Shown: positions 18,662-31,054 of the stretch, piece after piece
How positions within the stretch are numbered: the first letter of the stretch is position 1
Layout: each line of letters opens with the position of its first letter
Assembly: GCA_947462335.1 (NCBI GenBank)
Contig: OX381709.1
Location: 70,982,609 to 71,046,608, forward strand
Origin: Harmothoe impar
Lineage: Eukaryota; Annelida; Polychaeta; Phyllodocida; Polynoidae
Length of the DNA: 64,000 bases
Direction: 5' to 3'
Made by a program: the position numbers and the translations under genes
The notes under the pieces: model-generated
The model's database searches: none
What the model was told of the DNA's origin: nothing
What the model saw: only the letters and a program-made list of their open reading frames with translations

Positions 18662-19017
18662 TTTCAAAGTTATCAGAATAAATTATGATAAACCTGTGTA
18701 TACCTCCGGAATCTGAAAGCGACTGAGACATGATAGCGGAAGACATGATATATATGCATAGTATTCATGTACTCATCATGGTATATAAAAAAAACTTGAC
18801 AATGTTTTCTTTTGTAACTCTTTATTCATATAGAAAGTAAATCACAGTAAGTAAAATATTGCACATCATGGAAACAATATTTTTTGTATCACGGGTATAT
18901 CACAGATTTATCTAGTATATTACATAGTATAATATTATCATGAATGCAATAATCATATTCGAAGATGTAAAAGATAAAAATAGACAGAAATATCTGTTGA
19001 AAAAAAGAATAAATATT
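18662..19017. promoter_or_regulatory. Intergenic region: ATPase promoter and polymerase 3' end
   Basis: On the minus strand a TATATATC box lies near 18747-18756, about 85-95 bases before the ATPase ATG. TTTATT at 18821-18826 gives AATAAA for the polymerase transcript. A possible short upstream exon with a donor-like GGAG|GTATAC lies near 18700. No other coding signal is seen. Confidence 0.45.
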
Positions 19018-22000
19018 TCAGGAGTTCATGAATTCGGGATCGGAAGCTAGTTGCTCCCAAAAAATACTCATTACATCGTCACCTGGGAAATGTGTAGGAT
19101 CTGTAATCTCAGCCATTTTGTGAGATATCCCACATGTGAAGTGATGATTGAATAGACATCCAGGTTGAACTATTAACATACTTTTATATTGTCTTAATTC
19201 AGTAATAATTCTGTATTTCAATGATGTAATTTTTTGCCATAGAATATCAAACATGACCTTATCACGAATTTCATACCATTCAGGATTTATCTTAATCTGT
19301 TTGGCGAGAGCTATAATTTTCTTTGTGTTCTTCGCTTTCCCTATGTCGCTAGCAATGGGAATATTCGAGTGGAAGATAGCAAATTCATAAAAATACAGTT
19401 GAGTGCAACATCTGAAAATGCGTCCGTGCTTCATCATAGATGATTGGTAGTCATTGGAGAGACAATCTTTTTCTGATTTCAGTATGTATACATTGAAATC
19501 TTCCCATGGGTCTAAAACTGCTTTCAATGGTGATGTGTCAATCCCATTAGGAAGAACTACCCGCTTAGTATAATCAAATGTAAACCCTTTCCTCTTCTGA
19601 GTATAGGTCTTTATGGAATTGTCTATAGCTCTAAAACCAATGTTGTTAGCATACCCGGGTTCTCTTTCTGTTAAAGCATTGAAATATAACTGTCTAGGAT
19701 TGCTCAGAACACTTTTGTTTATTCCTTTTGCTTTGACACAATCAGGATCATTTTCACGAGTCAGGTGATAAGTTTTAGGCGCTAGACATATGACTTCTGT
19801 TCCATCCGCTTCTTTTTTATACACACCACGCTCTCGTTTGTCATAAATCTTATGAATGATGCAGCATTCTCTAGGAAAATGATTTTTGTTTGAAGCTCTG
19901 AACGGGTTACCTTGGGAATCGAAATCATAGCAATACCCGTATATAGAATGATTAAATTCTTCTCTCTTTTCAGGGATTACAATGTCAGATAATTCCTTCC
20001 CAGTCATTTCAAAATATAGAGAATCAGTGTCACAGTGTGTTATTTGGAAATCCTCACGGTTGGCATAATAATCAAGACAATCATAATAAAATTCCAGCAA
20101 TTTCAGTTTAGCGCTTTGTAGTATGCAGAACGCTAACTGGATTGGTGTGTCTAATGTTACTCTTTTCTTTGACTTTTCGATTTCAAATATATCACCTGGT
20201 AGTGAACATACCTTTTTGAACAAAGGATCATTCACAGCTAAATGAGCATTATTTGTGTCATGTACGTATGTAACATTTGTGTGTTTAGTTTTATCTAAAA
20301 GTAAAGAGCCGTAACAGGCGTTACCCAAGACTTTACAAGTTTCTCCTAATATTTGTTTAGAAGGCTCTTTGTCCCCGTCGCGTCTAGCGTTTGATATGAA
20401 ATCACAAAATCCTTCAAAACATTTTTCAAATTTATACTCTACTACTTCATATATATGAGTGACTTCTAACCCTTTTTCCAGATACCACTGTAACAAGTTT
20501 GTAGCTAGAAAGATTTTGGTGGCGGCCATTCCTCCCACTAGAAGTTTCCTACTATCTGAGAACTCACCTGATTTGTTAGACAAAGAATAGCTCTGCATTG
20601 TCTTACCCCACTCATCAAAGTGTACATTAGAGTTACAAAATATAGGAGCCATCTCGCTAAAATATTCATACGGACTGATATCACGTTCTTTTCCTTCTGG
20701 CCATTTTTCAGGGACTTGAATGTCCACTTGTAACAGACCTGTCAGTTCACCATTTTGCACACTACTAAGTATAGTCTTTTCACTTACTGGGTGCGGGTTT
20801 TCATTATAGAAATCAGGGAGAAATTCTTTACAGCAGTCTTTCAATGAAGGATTGATTTTCCTTAAATGTGCAAACTCGCATTCATATATCACAGTTAACT
20901 TTATCTTTCTAGCTCTGATATATTCCTCCCTCTCTTGAGTTGCTCTCTGTTTTTTAAATTGCTTCTGTTTAGTTTCTTCTGAGACAAAGGACTTGGGACG
21001 ACCTTGAATATCTCTATTAAACCTACATAGATCCGAGTCATGACCGTGTGTCCAACAACCGTGGAACTCAAAGCCTCTTGCTTCGCCGTCCTGACCTACA
21101 GCAAACCCATCTAATTTATACGGACCTACTGGATACTCTTCGCTACAATTCATTTTGTGTTGGATAAATATTCCTTCCTGTTTCATTACCCAATTCATCC
21201 ATTGATACATCTCGATATGGCGCCAGCTGACTATTGGTTTAAAATTTGTTTCTTTGAACCTGCGAATAGGGAAACGAACTGGTAATTCAATCCCAAGAGC
21301 CCATAGATATAAACCGTTACAATCAAAACCTGTAATACTTTTACAGGGTTTCTCAGGATTGTTTCTAACATATGTCTCATTCACTTTAGAGTATCTTTTA
21401 AATACAATACTAGGCCCGCCGAACGCGCATTTTTTTAGTTTGTAGAATAGATCATCATGCTCTGTAGAAAAACAAGCAAAGTGTTTGTTGTGAAGTTTAG
21501 CATGATGGAAAAGCAACCTTCTAGCAACACCCGGGGCTGAAATTGCTATTTTGAATACGTCTACTCCCATATCAAAATAATACGACTGTAATTTTTGTAC
21601 ACCTTTTACAAAGGGTCCTGTATCTAAGTTAACATAATATTCTAAGAAATTCTCAAACCTTGTCATGTTGTGACTCCTCCAAACGTTAAGTAGCTCTTGA
21701 TATTTCTGTAAGCCAGTTTGTGGTCTATCCTTCTCACCACCGTTCTTTCTCATCCATTCATCAAACTCAATTTCTAATACATTAGCGTTTTTTAGTTTAG
21801 AAAAAAAAGATTCATATGGAGGCAACTCCTGGTAATGCAATTTTGATACATCATCGAACCATTCATATGGGAAATAACTTTTAGATTCTTCAACGTTGTA
21901 TGCTTTTAAAAAATTTGAATATGTACAGCCTCCAGCTAAAAAGTTTGTTATATCCAGAAATTTATATTTGTTTGTAACAATTGTAGTATACTGATTTGTT

Positions 22001-24738
22001 TTTTTCACTACATAATCACAATCTGTTGCCAGGTTTAAATGTTTAGGAAAGTATCTCTTGATTAGATTCAGGTCATATCTAGAAGAATTATATCCCAACA
22101 CAGGAAGTACATTCATATATTTCTCAAACTTTTGAATCAGTTTATCCACTGTGCAAGCGTGGATATCACGGGCTGTTTGGAAATCCATCCCTCCGATGTT
22201 GCTGTCTGACTCTTCTTCTGAGTCGCTGTCTTCATACACAGTCTCTTCCCCTGAAACACTTTCTTCAGTGATGTGCGGACTCTGGGGATGAATAGATGGA
22301 CCCAGGGAATGCACTGATATATCACTCACCGGGAACTCATTCTTCGCTTCTGTCAGTTTCTTAGTAACACTCTCCCAATGCTTGTGAGCTAACAACGATG
22401 ACTTTACTTGGATTTCTTCTAAATAATCACACATACATTTTACAAGATTATCACTGTCCTCATCTACAAAACATTTAGGTTCTGTAAACCCTTCCACATT
22501 AGATGATACACTAACACAAACAGGTATATGGGTTGTAGTCCATTCAGTGTTGTGATTCATATTTTGAGATCTTTCTTCTTCTTCTTCATCTCCTGATTCT
22601 ACATTCTGATGTGCTGGAGTGTCTTTCTTTAACACTGATTCAAAGTCGTATACTGCAAACCATGGGTAATACTGTAGTTCATCTTCTACCGAAATATTCA
22701 AAGACTGTTGTAACTCTTCAAATACTGAGAGTGATGGTGTATATATCCCTCCAGGGAAAATATATTTTACACGCACAGAACATGTCTTCTCATGTCTAAT
22801 TAAATTATCCATTCGGTTGCAGGTTCTCCTACAAAACCTACAAGAATATTTATAAGCATACATACTGAAGTCTGAAATAACACTGAAATGGTTTTCAAAC
22901 AAGTTTAAGTTCATGGATGTTTCTACGTCCGTAGCGTCGGATAACATAATTGACTGATACCGTAGTGTACAAGACATATCCATGTTCATAGAGTATACAG
23001 AAATTCGAACTCGGAAACACTGTTCGAATTCTGGTAATTGATTTAAATATATTCCTTTGAAACGTCTCGCGTTTTTGGGTAAATCTGTGACTCCTAACTC
23101 CTCTTGAAACCTTTTCCACATGTTGTAATAATGTTTAGTCCTTCTTTCAATTGAATTCATCCCACCTGTGACATAGGCTAGGCATCTGAAAGCGCATAAC
23201 TTATCACTATAAGGAGAAGTATGATTCCTTGTTGCATCTAATGATACAATGCAACGACGATGTCTGATATAACCGGGTAATCTGAAACGATCATTACGTG
23301 ATCTAATACCAATAGGTGATCCCATACGATATACAAAATATGTAATGTTTGTAATGAAAATCTTCTGCCATTTAGTTGATTCCCTTGTTTTCATGATAAG
23401 ATCTAGAAGTTCCATTCCTTCTAATTCTTTCAACATATTTTTGATGTCATTCACATTCTCTATTCTAAAAGGAATGTCGAATATAGTGTTGTTGTAGTAT
23501 GCGGTGTAATACCGGTATTCTCCATTGTCAATGTTTTTTAATATGAGACCGAAGGATAAGTTGATTTTATAAGAGTGTGCCTCATTAGATAATATCTGAT
23601 CTAAATGTGGTCTCAATTCCTCCGTCTCTCCATTGAAGTCATTTATAGGGAAATTATACACACCGCGGATGTTTCCTATATCATGTCCAGATTGTATAGT
23701 GTCTCTGTTTTCCTGGTAAGTTTTCATGAATGCTGTGTCAGTTGATTTATTCCCATGTTCATCAGTCTCCACCCATGGAGGATCAATGTTAGAGTCTTTC
23801 TCCCAAGGCATGACTATATCCGGATTGGCGACTCTACAGTTAATGACAGCTCTATGCTTGGTTCGATGAATGTATAATTCATGCCAAGTGTCAAATGTTT
23901 CTTCACAATCATTACATTTCTTTGGACAAATCAAATCATTTTGATTTTTGTTATGAGAATTTTTAACATGGACACGTAAATTCTTCTGAGTATTGCATAC
24001 TTCATCGCATGTAGGACATTTAAAAATCCCGGTATCGCGATTATAGTGTGATTGTCTGTGTCTTTGAAGAGATTTCAAGTCATGGAAAGTCTTCCTGCAT
24101 TTACCACACTTCAATCTTTGTGGAATACTGTAAGTGTGAAAAGCATCAGAATCACAGTCTTCATACACTAGATTCATTTGTTGAGACTGTAATTTTTTAT
24201 CTATGTCTGATTCCCTGATGATGCGGGTGTGATGTGCGTCTTGGGATTTCTTTTTCCGACAGAGGGCTTCATGGTTGTGTAGAGACTGCGTGTTAGGTAG
24301 AATAGCGTAACAGATTCTACATTGACTTGGTATTTTGTTACACTTGTCGACATGTCTCCTTTTAGCTATTGATGACGTGAAGCTTGCGCCGCATTTTTCG
24401 CAATGTGTATTCTGTATGTAAAAATGAAAAGACAATTGTATTGGAATAATATTGATGTTGGTCTGTTTGTTTTACAGAATTGATGTCGAAAAGATATGGA
24501 TACCCCTGAGAAAACATCACCAAACTCAACATCAGTACACATCATGTACACCAAAATATAAATATATTTATCTATTTATATATATATATATATGCATGTT
24601 TGAAATAAGATATATATATTCATATCGTGTATAAGAAAAAAGTTTCATATGTATACTCACATTCGCCATGATAAAGACATATGTTCTGGCTATGCAGTGT
24701 TTGCTAATGTGACTCGCTGCAGAAGGACTAGTGGTCAT
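19018..24738 (-). CDS. POLB: Protein-primed family B DNA polymerase with N-terminal zinc fingers, two exons
   Basis: The main exon is 24411-19018 (1,797 residues). It has no usable ATG at its 5' end. A short exon 24738-24661 supplies the start, joined in phase 0 (GAAT|GTGAGT ... TACAG|AAT). Five or so C2H2 units cover about the first 185 residues of the main exon. An OTU-like patch (DKLCAFRCLAYV near 410, ENHFSVISDF near 510) is followed by another Cys-rich knuckle. Exonuclease I (YDFES) is near 597 and exonuclease II (NSSRYD) near 781. Polymerase motif A (GFDCNGLY) is near 1040, motif B (LGNACYGS) near 1373 and motif C (CDTDS) near 1468. It would replicate the element with a protein primer at the TIRs. 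All catalytic motifs are intact. Confidence 0.92.
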
Positions 24739-24805
24739 GAATCCATAATGTGTTGAGAGAAAGACTGGTAATGTAAAAGTGATGGATCCTACTACACCTG
24801 TCATG

Positions 24806-24816
24806 GTTTATATAGT
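24806..24816 (-). promoter_or_regulatory. TATA box of the polymerase gene
   Basis: CTATATAAACC on the minus strand. The expected start site is near 24780, so the ATG at 24804 would fall outside the transcript. This favours the ATG at 24738 as the polymerase start. Confidence 0.5.
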
Positions 24817-25035
24817 GAAGGAATGTAATGAGGGGGATGATATATAGATATTAGGACAAAAGGTCAAACCAGTGCATGATGTTGTGTATGGTCACAGATA
24901 TTTCTTTGAAATATAATCACATTGAAGAAATTGAAAAACAAAAAACAACGGTTTGATGTATTGAGATAGCTCTTTTTATTCATTTATTTTCTCACCTGAT
25001 GATCGAAAGTATGCGAATGAATAATATATTATTGA

Positions 25036-25308
25036 TCATATATTGAATGAGTTATGACTGCATGAAAAACCACACCCTGTAGGGGTATTTTGTTCTTCTT
25101 GTATTGTGATAATTTTTTGTTGAATATCTTTTATGGCTAAAAACAGCTGATCAATCTGATTCGCCATGTCCATGATGTGAAGAAACTCTTTTTCCTGAGA
25201 CACTTCTGTAATATCTGCTTTGGAAGAAATATCATGCAGATCCGAGGAAGAGGGAAACGTATCTCCATGTGGAATATTATCCGTTGACATATCTTGTTTT
25301 GTGTTCAT
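25036..25308 (-). CDS. Small acidic coiled-coil protein (unknown)
   Basis: This is 90 residues from an ATG at 25308, or 84 from 25290. The N-terminus is polar and Ser/Asp-rich. Residues of about 35-72 form a heptad-like helix (MANQIDQLFLAIKDIQQKI). The end is Cys-containing. A TATATATC box lies near 25320-25330, which places the start site so close that the second Met is plausible. AATAAA-like signals lie near 24978. It is a single, compact, first-position gene next to the right TIR. No family recognised. Confidence 0.5.
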   Translation of the reverse strand: MNTKQDMSTDNIPHGDTFPSSSDLHDISSKADITEVSQEKEFLHIMDMANQIDQLFLAIKDIQQKIITIQEEQNTPTGCGFSCSHNSFNI

Positions 25309-25436
25309 GATAGAAAGTAAGATATATATCCGATGGCAACTATTTTATGCAACCGTTGTATTGATGAAACAGTAATATTTTAAGAGAATAAAAAATGATG
25401 TTACCATCCAAGCTGTTCTTCATCAAATGATGAATT

Positions 25437-25492
25437 TAGCTCTGCGTCTAGATTTATATAGGGGTTTGGCTCTGCGTCTAGATTTATATAGA
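25437..25492 (+). repeat. Two tandem copies of a 28-bp unit
   Basis: The unit GGCTCTGCGTCTAGATTTAT recurs twice in direct orientation near the right end of the Polinton. Its TTTATATA part could act as a promoter element, but no downstream gene on that strand is seen. Confidence 0.6.
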
Positions 25493-25623
25493 AAGTTGAC
25501 ATCGTGCAAGTAAGATATGATGAAATAAAATACGCCAATACTCATTATATCTGATGCTAATACATAATATATCTGGAAAAAACCACAATTAATAATAGTG
25601 TGTTCAGTATTTAAAGTATAGAA

Positions 25624-25856
25624 TGAGATATACCATCATATACTGGTGAATCAGCTGACCCTGGATCACCAGATATTAAGGACAACCAGGTCAACCAATG
25701 AATCACGGTGGTTTTCAATGGTGTGCCTGTTTCTGCTGGGTAACCAACATATACTGGTGAACCAGCTGTCCCTGGATCACCAGTTGTTAAGGTCAACCAG
25801 GTCAACCAATGAATCCCGGTGAACCTGTTACTACTGGATTACCTGTATGAAAAGGT
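25624..25856. repeat. Subterminal GxP-coding repeats (right)
   Basis: There are two copies of a unit offset by about 111 bp (TACTGGTGAA near 25641 and again near 25752). They are related to the left subterminal blocks at 3985-4200. On the minus strand they read as Gly-X-Pro-rich frames with stops. The left end has one fewer unit, so the inner edge of the TIR is variable. Confidence 0.55.
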
Positions 25857-26329
25857 TTTCCGGATATTACTGGTTTACCTTTAAATACAGGTGTACCTGT
25901 GGGAGCTGGTGAGCCTGAACATCCAAGCAAACAGATAGATATTCAACCAGTTCTCCACCGGTGACACTCATTGAAATCAAGCATTAATAAAACATCTATT
26001 TGCGGGCTCTATATACATATGAAAATATTATTTGATTATAATGATTTCTAGATGATAAGCATCATATGAATATTGTGCACATTTTACACCAACTTTAAAT
26101 ATAAAATTTTGACATTGGAAGAATTAACAAAAACGAAAGTGTTGACAGCATCAAAAACCATATTAATGATAACATAATCGAAACATCTTTTTTCATAATG
26201 AATGGAGTTTCTGATAAGATATCTTGAAACATAATATGATAACAATACATGAAAATGTAATACATGATAAACATGATTGACACGTATGACAGCAAAATGG
26301 TGGATATAATCCCTCGCATTACTACTACT
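25857..26329. repeat. Polinton right terminal inverted repeat
   Basis: This is the inverted counterpart of 3569-4042, ending CATTACTACTACT. Two substitutions were counted over about 473 bp. It contains the inverted copy of the short hydrophobic frame (26095-26319). Confidence 0.9.
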
Positions 26330-26335
26330 ATTATT
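26330..26335. other. Target-site duplication, right (ATTATT)
   Basis: An exact repeat of 3563-3568, directly outside the right terminus. Confidence 0.85.
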
Positions 26336-28830
26336 ATTTGCTACTTAACTTATTTACAGCGATCCTTGATGAAATCATAAACAAAAAAAGGTGTAGAGGG
26401 TGATTACCCTTTTTTTTCTACAAGTTTATCGAAGCACAATTAACAGCGCATTGCTTCAGTTACCAATTAAACTTAAATTAATTGATTGAATCCATGGCGT
26501 TTGTGGTAAAGAGCCATCTCTCATAAATAATAAAAGAGGAGTTAAAGAGAGCATGATGGAAAGATGCAGGGGGTGTGGACAAGTAAATAATGGGTGTTCT
26601 GGCGTAATTACCATGAGAAGCGGCCAGCTGATGGCTTTCCCCTTCAGATTTTCAAAAGATTTGTAAAAAGGTCACCCCATTATATTAACTGAAAGTACTT
26701 TAAGGGTAGGCTCTGCATATTTGGGTCAGTTATTCAAATTATATCCTGATCCTGTATCAAACACGGCTTATAACAGCATCACACAGGCAGACATTGCATG
26801 GGTCCACCCCCCTTGCTGTAACTATATTACTGTTTTATTGACACACCGAGCGAGGTATGAGCAGTATTTGTTGTCATTACCTGGTTATGACAGATAATAC
26901 AGGCACAGTTATTTTTTTTGTATATTGTTCAGGACCTAAATTACACAAAGACCGTATATATTCATATAACTAAAACTTTATGTATTATACCCATTAGAAA
27001 CCTGAAATATGTACAGGCTAGGCATAATACAATGTATCATAACATCCTTCAAATACATGTTAATGTACATCTAGAGCTATAGATTAACATTTTCCAATTT
27101 TCCCTTAGTATGTTCGACATTCATGGAAAGTATAAATTATGTAAAGCTAAGAAATATTATCGCGCAACATACAAAGCATCATGATGTAGTCTAAAAATGT
27201 CCATGTCATTAATACAATGGTACCTGTGATCGGATAATGTAATGCATGCCGTGAGGGTCCAGTGGTTTGCAAAACCTTGCTTATAGCTGGGACTCCACTA
27301 CCCGATTTTCTCATCTGATCGGACCTATTCTCACAAATCAGACCTAAACAAAATGTAAATATCAACAAACCTGAAGCAAAGGGTTGTTATATTTATATCT
27401 GTTTTGTGTCCGATTTGTGAGAATGGGTCCGATCGGACCAGAAAATCGGGTAGTGGAGTCCCAGCTTTAGAGCCTATGAGGGCAACCGTCCACAGAGCAT
27501 AAATCGGCCATATGCGGCCATTTTATACAAATTTACATAAGAAATGTATGGCATATTTATCCATATACGGCCTATATATGCTCTTTGGATGGTGGATATG
27601 TGCACAACTGTACGGCACTTTCCTAACAAACGCATCTGGTTGGACAAAGTTGAAGGCATTTTTGTGAAGGTCTCAACCAATTGATTTTAACAACGTTAAG
27701 CTCCTTTCCAATACTCCCCTTACCTTGTCTAACAATGACATAATTGTGATTAATAGGGACCATGTGGATGGGGGCCACTTACCAATCTCAGATTCATGAA
27801 AAATGTAAACACTTTACAAAAATCTTTAATATCACAGCATGCAGTAAATTGAATCAGTTTGGATTAAATTTGTTTCGAAACCCCTCCCACCTCTTTTTAC
27901 AGAGTGGCAAATCCAGTTGTAAAATGACCTCCCATGACAAGAGATTCAAGCACAATATCTCAAGAATAGAAAAAGAGAGTTAAGCCGTAATAGTAAACAA
28001 TCCTGTTGCCACACAGTACAAAGATCAGACAGAACGAGATTGCGACATATTTTGTAGGTGTATTGTAAAAGAACTATATACAATGTACTTTCCTTATAGC
28101 CGGTTACATATAGAAGCAATCTATTTGAGAAATGATGTTTCTTATATTAATACCTGCAATCAAGGCTACGTAACGTAGCTGGTAGCATAGAAAACTGTGG
28201 TCAGCACTTTTTAATTTCACTGAAAAAAAAAGCCCATGCCGTCATATTATACCCCTTGTCAGCGCCCAAACTTTATTCCTCCCCCAGTCCTCTTCATTCC
28301 TGTCAGTGTAAGGTTATATCATGTCAGGCTGCATGTTATATGAGCGGCCCCAGATGTGACGTCTGTTCAAGGCTTGCTAACACTATGATATTAGTCTTGG
28401 CAGCAACTTTAAATTCCTGTCTAGACTGTTTTCAGCTACCTTCAACACTAGCGCCAGGCATTTTTTGTTTATCAAATCTACCCCAAGACGCGTTACCAGA
28501 AAGATAGGAGTCAATTACCTTCTGGCGTTACTGTGAAAACCGATAAGCACTATAATTTCAACCAACAAAATTAGTTTTATTTCTGTTAGTGTTACTGACA
28601 TCGTTTGAATTAACACAGATATGAAATCATACTGTAAGAATGATATTTGTAATCGACCCCCCCCCCCATGAATCGTGCTGTGCCCAGCATCACAAGTGTT
28701 TGAGGCAGTTTCCACTGATTCGTTCCAGTATTTTATCATGTTTCAAATTGTGCACCTTGTGGGCCTCCATTTGTAAACCAAAAGCTCAATCTGTGTCATT
28801 AGCACAATATCTTATTCTTTAGGAAAAGGA
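26336..28830. repeat. Degenerate tandem duplication, copy A (right part)
   Basis: This continues the host unit split by the Polinton. About 26440-26640 matches 34300-34500 (shared CAGTTACCAATTAAACT and ATAAAAGAGGAG). About 28250-28510 matches 36940-37190 (shared ATTAGTCTTGGCAGCAACTT). About 28660-28830 matches 37330-37460. Joined across the Polinton, copy A is about 5 kb, like copy B. No gene is recognised. Confidence 0.6.
27286..27465. repeat. Palindromic MITE, family 1 copy 1
   Basis: 180 bp with inverted ends GCTGGGACTCCACTACCCGA; the pairing extends inward past GATCGGACC. A second copy lies at 30418-30578. No transposase is encoded. Confidence 0.8.
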
Positions 28831-28835
28831 TATCA

Positions 28836-29598
28836 GTGGGGTGTTTCACAAGGGGAAAATAGATAAATTAATTTAACATGTTTTCCAAGACCAACTTACT
28901 ATCACCCAATGTTAATTTTAACTTGGTGTTTCACAAGTTTCAATTGTATCTATGGTTATATACCTAGATACAATTGAAGATAATAATGCGGCTTGTGAAA
29001 CACCAACTTAAGACAAACATTTGTAAAAGTAAGTCGATCTTAATAACCATGTAGCATTAACCTTAAATACTCTCCCCTTGTATGATGATCACATAGGATC
29101 AACATAATTGTTGTTTAAATGTGTATAACCAGTTTATTTTCATCCTGAATAAACAGATATTTGCAGGGATTCTTATGTGCAGTATGACACATACATTACA
29201 TGAAAAAAACTTGAAAAAAATCTATTACTAATAGTCCTAATAGTATTAGGAAAATATTAGCGGGCATGGTATGACCCAGTGGGCACAAAATTCAGTCCAA
29301 CGTTGAATCAACATTGTATCAACATTGAATCAACAGTAACAACCATTTATCAATATCGATTCAATGTTCTGTGCCCACTGGGGAGTTCCATGCTAATATG
29401 CATTGTGAAACACTCATAAATTAGTTGTATCTCAATTGTAGGCCAATGACCTTTGTGAAAGTTTTGTATATTTTGTTTATAAGCAGTATACAATTGATAC
29501 AACCAAATATCGGTCTTACTGGTTAGATACAATTAAGTCCTCCTATAGAAACACTTATTCTACAATTGATTGTATATGCCCCTTGAGAAACACCCCAC
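28836..29598. repeat. Non-autonomous element with 20-bp inverted ends
   Basis: The ends GTGGGGTGTTTCACAAGGGG and CCCCTTGAGAAACACCCCAC are inverted with two mismatches. Inside lies a second palindrome at about 28920-29010 around GGTGTTTCACAAG, and another element at 29275-29382. It is probably a nested MITE cluster. Confidence 0.65.
29275..29382. repeat. Short palindromic MITE (CCCAGTGGGCAC ends)
   Basis: The inverted ends CCCAGTGGGCAC / GTGCCCACTGGG flank an internal repeat of the type TTGAATCAACATTG. A shorter relative lies at 49370-49437. Confidence 0.7.
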
Positions 29599-30417
29599 AG
29601 GAGATATGTTATTCTTCATCCAGAGACATGGACTCCCCTTGTCCCCCAGACGTGGTTTCTTAAGATAAGAGTGTGCTAAGCTAACCCTAGGCCTAACCCT
29701 AACTATAATTAATCAGAAAGAACTAAGCTAACCTAACCCCCATCCTAACCCTTGACCAAGAATCCAGTGTAGTTGTTTTCTTTTAAAGCATCACCTGCGG
29801 GACTGGGGATGATCAAGCATGGTTGCTTTTCTGCAAAGCCCCCTCTGGTGATACAGGGGAGTCCCTGTCTGTGGTTAAAGCATCTCTTCTATTATAAGGA
29901 TAAGATATGGTGCTAAAATGGTGGGATCACAACACAGAAAAGATACATAATAATGTGTACGCTGGTCTATATCCTATGCCTCTATCCATACTCCAGACAA
30001 ACTTGCCCACCCGTGTCTGCGGTCCATAGAGTGAGTTCTTTTTACAGACAAAACTTCATATTGCTGGCTGTTGTCTTCAACTTGATTCATTTCCCTTGAT
30101 CAGAAAGGTCGTTAATATGATAAGAAAACTGTTAGGATTGCGATCAAGACAATGAAATAAAAAACATAAAGACAATCAATTCAACGTACCACCACAAAAT
30201 AAAATGGAGAAATCTTCATAAGTGGCTCGTCATCGTTACTCAATCCCCCGCCCCTCCCTCGGATTAACCCTTTTGGTAAAGGCACAGTGCCTCAGTACTC
30301 GATTCCCTTTTGTTGGCACGGCCCATGACAAGTACACCTACATATGATGATAGGTAATGGAGTATGAAGGGCAAACAAAGACTAAAGCAATCACTAGCAG
30401 AGAACCTTGAATCATAT

Positions 30418-30578
30418 GCTGGGACTCCACTACCCGATTTTCTGGTCCATTCTCACGAAAGTGTATCTGCCAGATCATAGTAACATATACCCTTACATAG
30501 ACGGTTGTTTACAATAGGGTATCCGATTTGTGAAAATTGCCCAGATCTGACAACAAAATCGGGTAGTGGAGTCCCAGC
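30418..30578. repeat. Palindromic MITE, family 1 copy 2
   Basis: 161 bp, with the same GCTGGGACTCC...GGAGTCCCAGC ends as 27286-27465 and a different, shorter middle. It is flanked by TAT on both sides, a possible target duplication. Confidence 0.8.
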
Positions 30579-30880
30579 TATGGTGTAATAATTATAACTA
30601 AACATTTTGAATTTTGAATTTAAATTTTCTTATTTAGGCCAATGACACAGATTGTCTTCCCATAGTTCTGAAAATCATTCGCTTGCACTCAATACACAAA
30701 TTATGACTCACCACCAGACTATTCTTTTATACGATCAGAAATACTATCAAGAAAGGTGCAATGAATAAGGATCTTGTCAAATAATATCGGTTCATGTGCA
30801 TGTGAGTTATAATAACAGTCAGGAGAACTTGTGTATCGCGAGTACATACGTTGTAAATGCAGAGCTAGTAAAAGTAAAGT

Positions 30881-31054
30881 TAAGCCCAAAATCCACGGCG
30901 GCAGGAATCCGCGTTAAAATGGATTCGCGGCCCTGCCGCACCTTTATCGCGGCTGTGACGCCAATGTCCACGGGGTTACAGGGGCGAAATTGTCGTGGCA
31001 GGGCGGCAAAACCATTTTAACGCGGATTCCTGCCGCCGTGGATTTTGGGCTTTA
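30881..31054. repeat. GC-rich palindromic MITE
   Basis: Inverted arms of about 42 bp (GCCCAAAATCCACGGCGGCA...) enclose a GC-rich middle. The base composition is unlike the AT-rich surroundings. No coding content. Confidence 0.8.

Larger units (their letters stand above)
3569..26329. mobile_element. Complete Polinton/Maverick element (virus-like self-synthesising transposon)
   Basis: A 22,761-bp element starts with AGTAGTAG and ends with CTACTACT (5'-AG...CT-3'). It has long terminal inverted repeats and a 6-bp target duplication. It encodes the Polinton hallmark set: protein-primed family B polymerase, rve integrase with chromodomain, A32-type packaging ATPase, double-jelly-roll major and single-jelly-roll minor capsid proteins. 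The core genes lie on the minus strand from 12.4 to 25.3 kb. Accessory, spliced genes fill 4.3-12.1 kb in mixed orientation. All core frames are open. The terminal repeats differ by about 2 positions in about 473 bp, which implies recent insertion or recent conversion between the ends. Confidence 0.95.
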
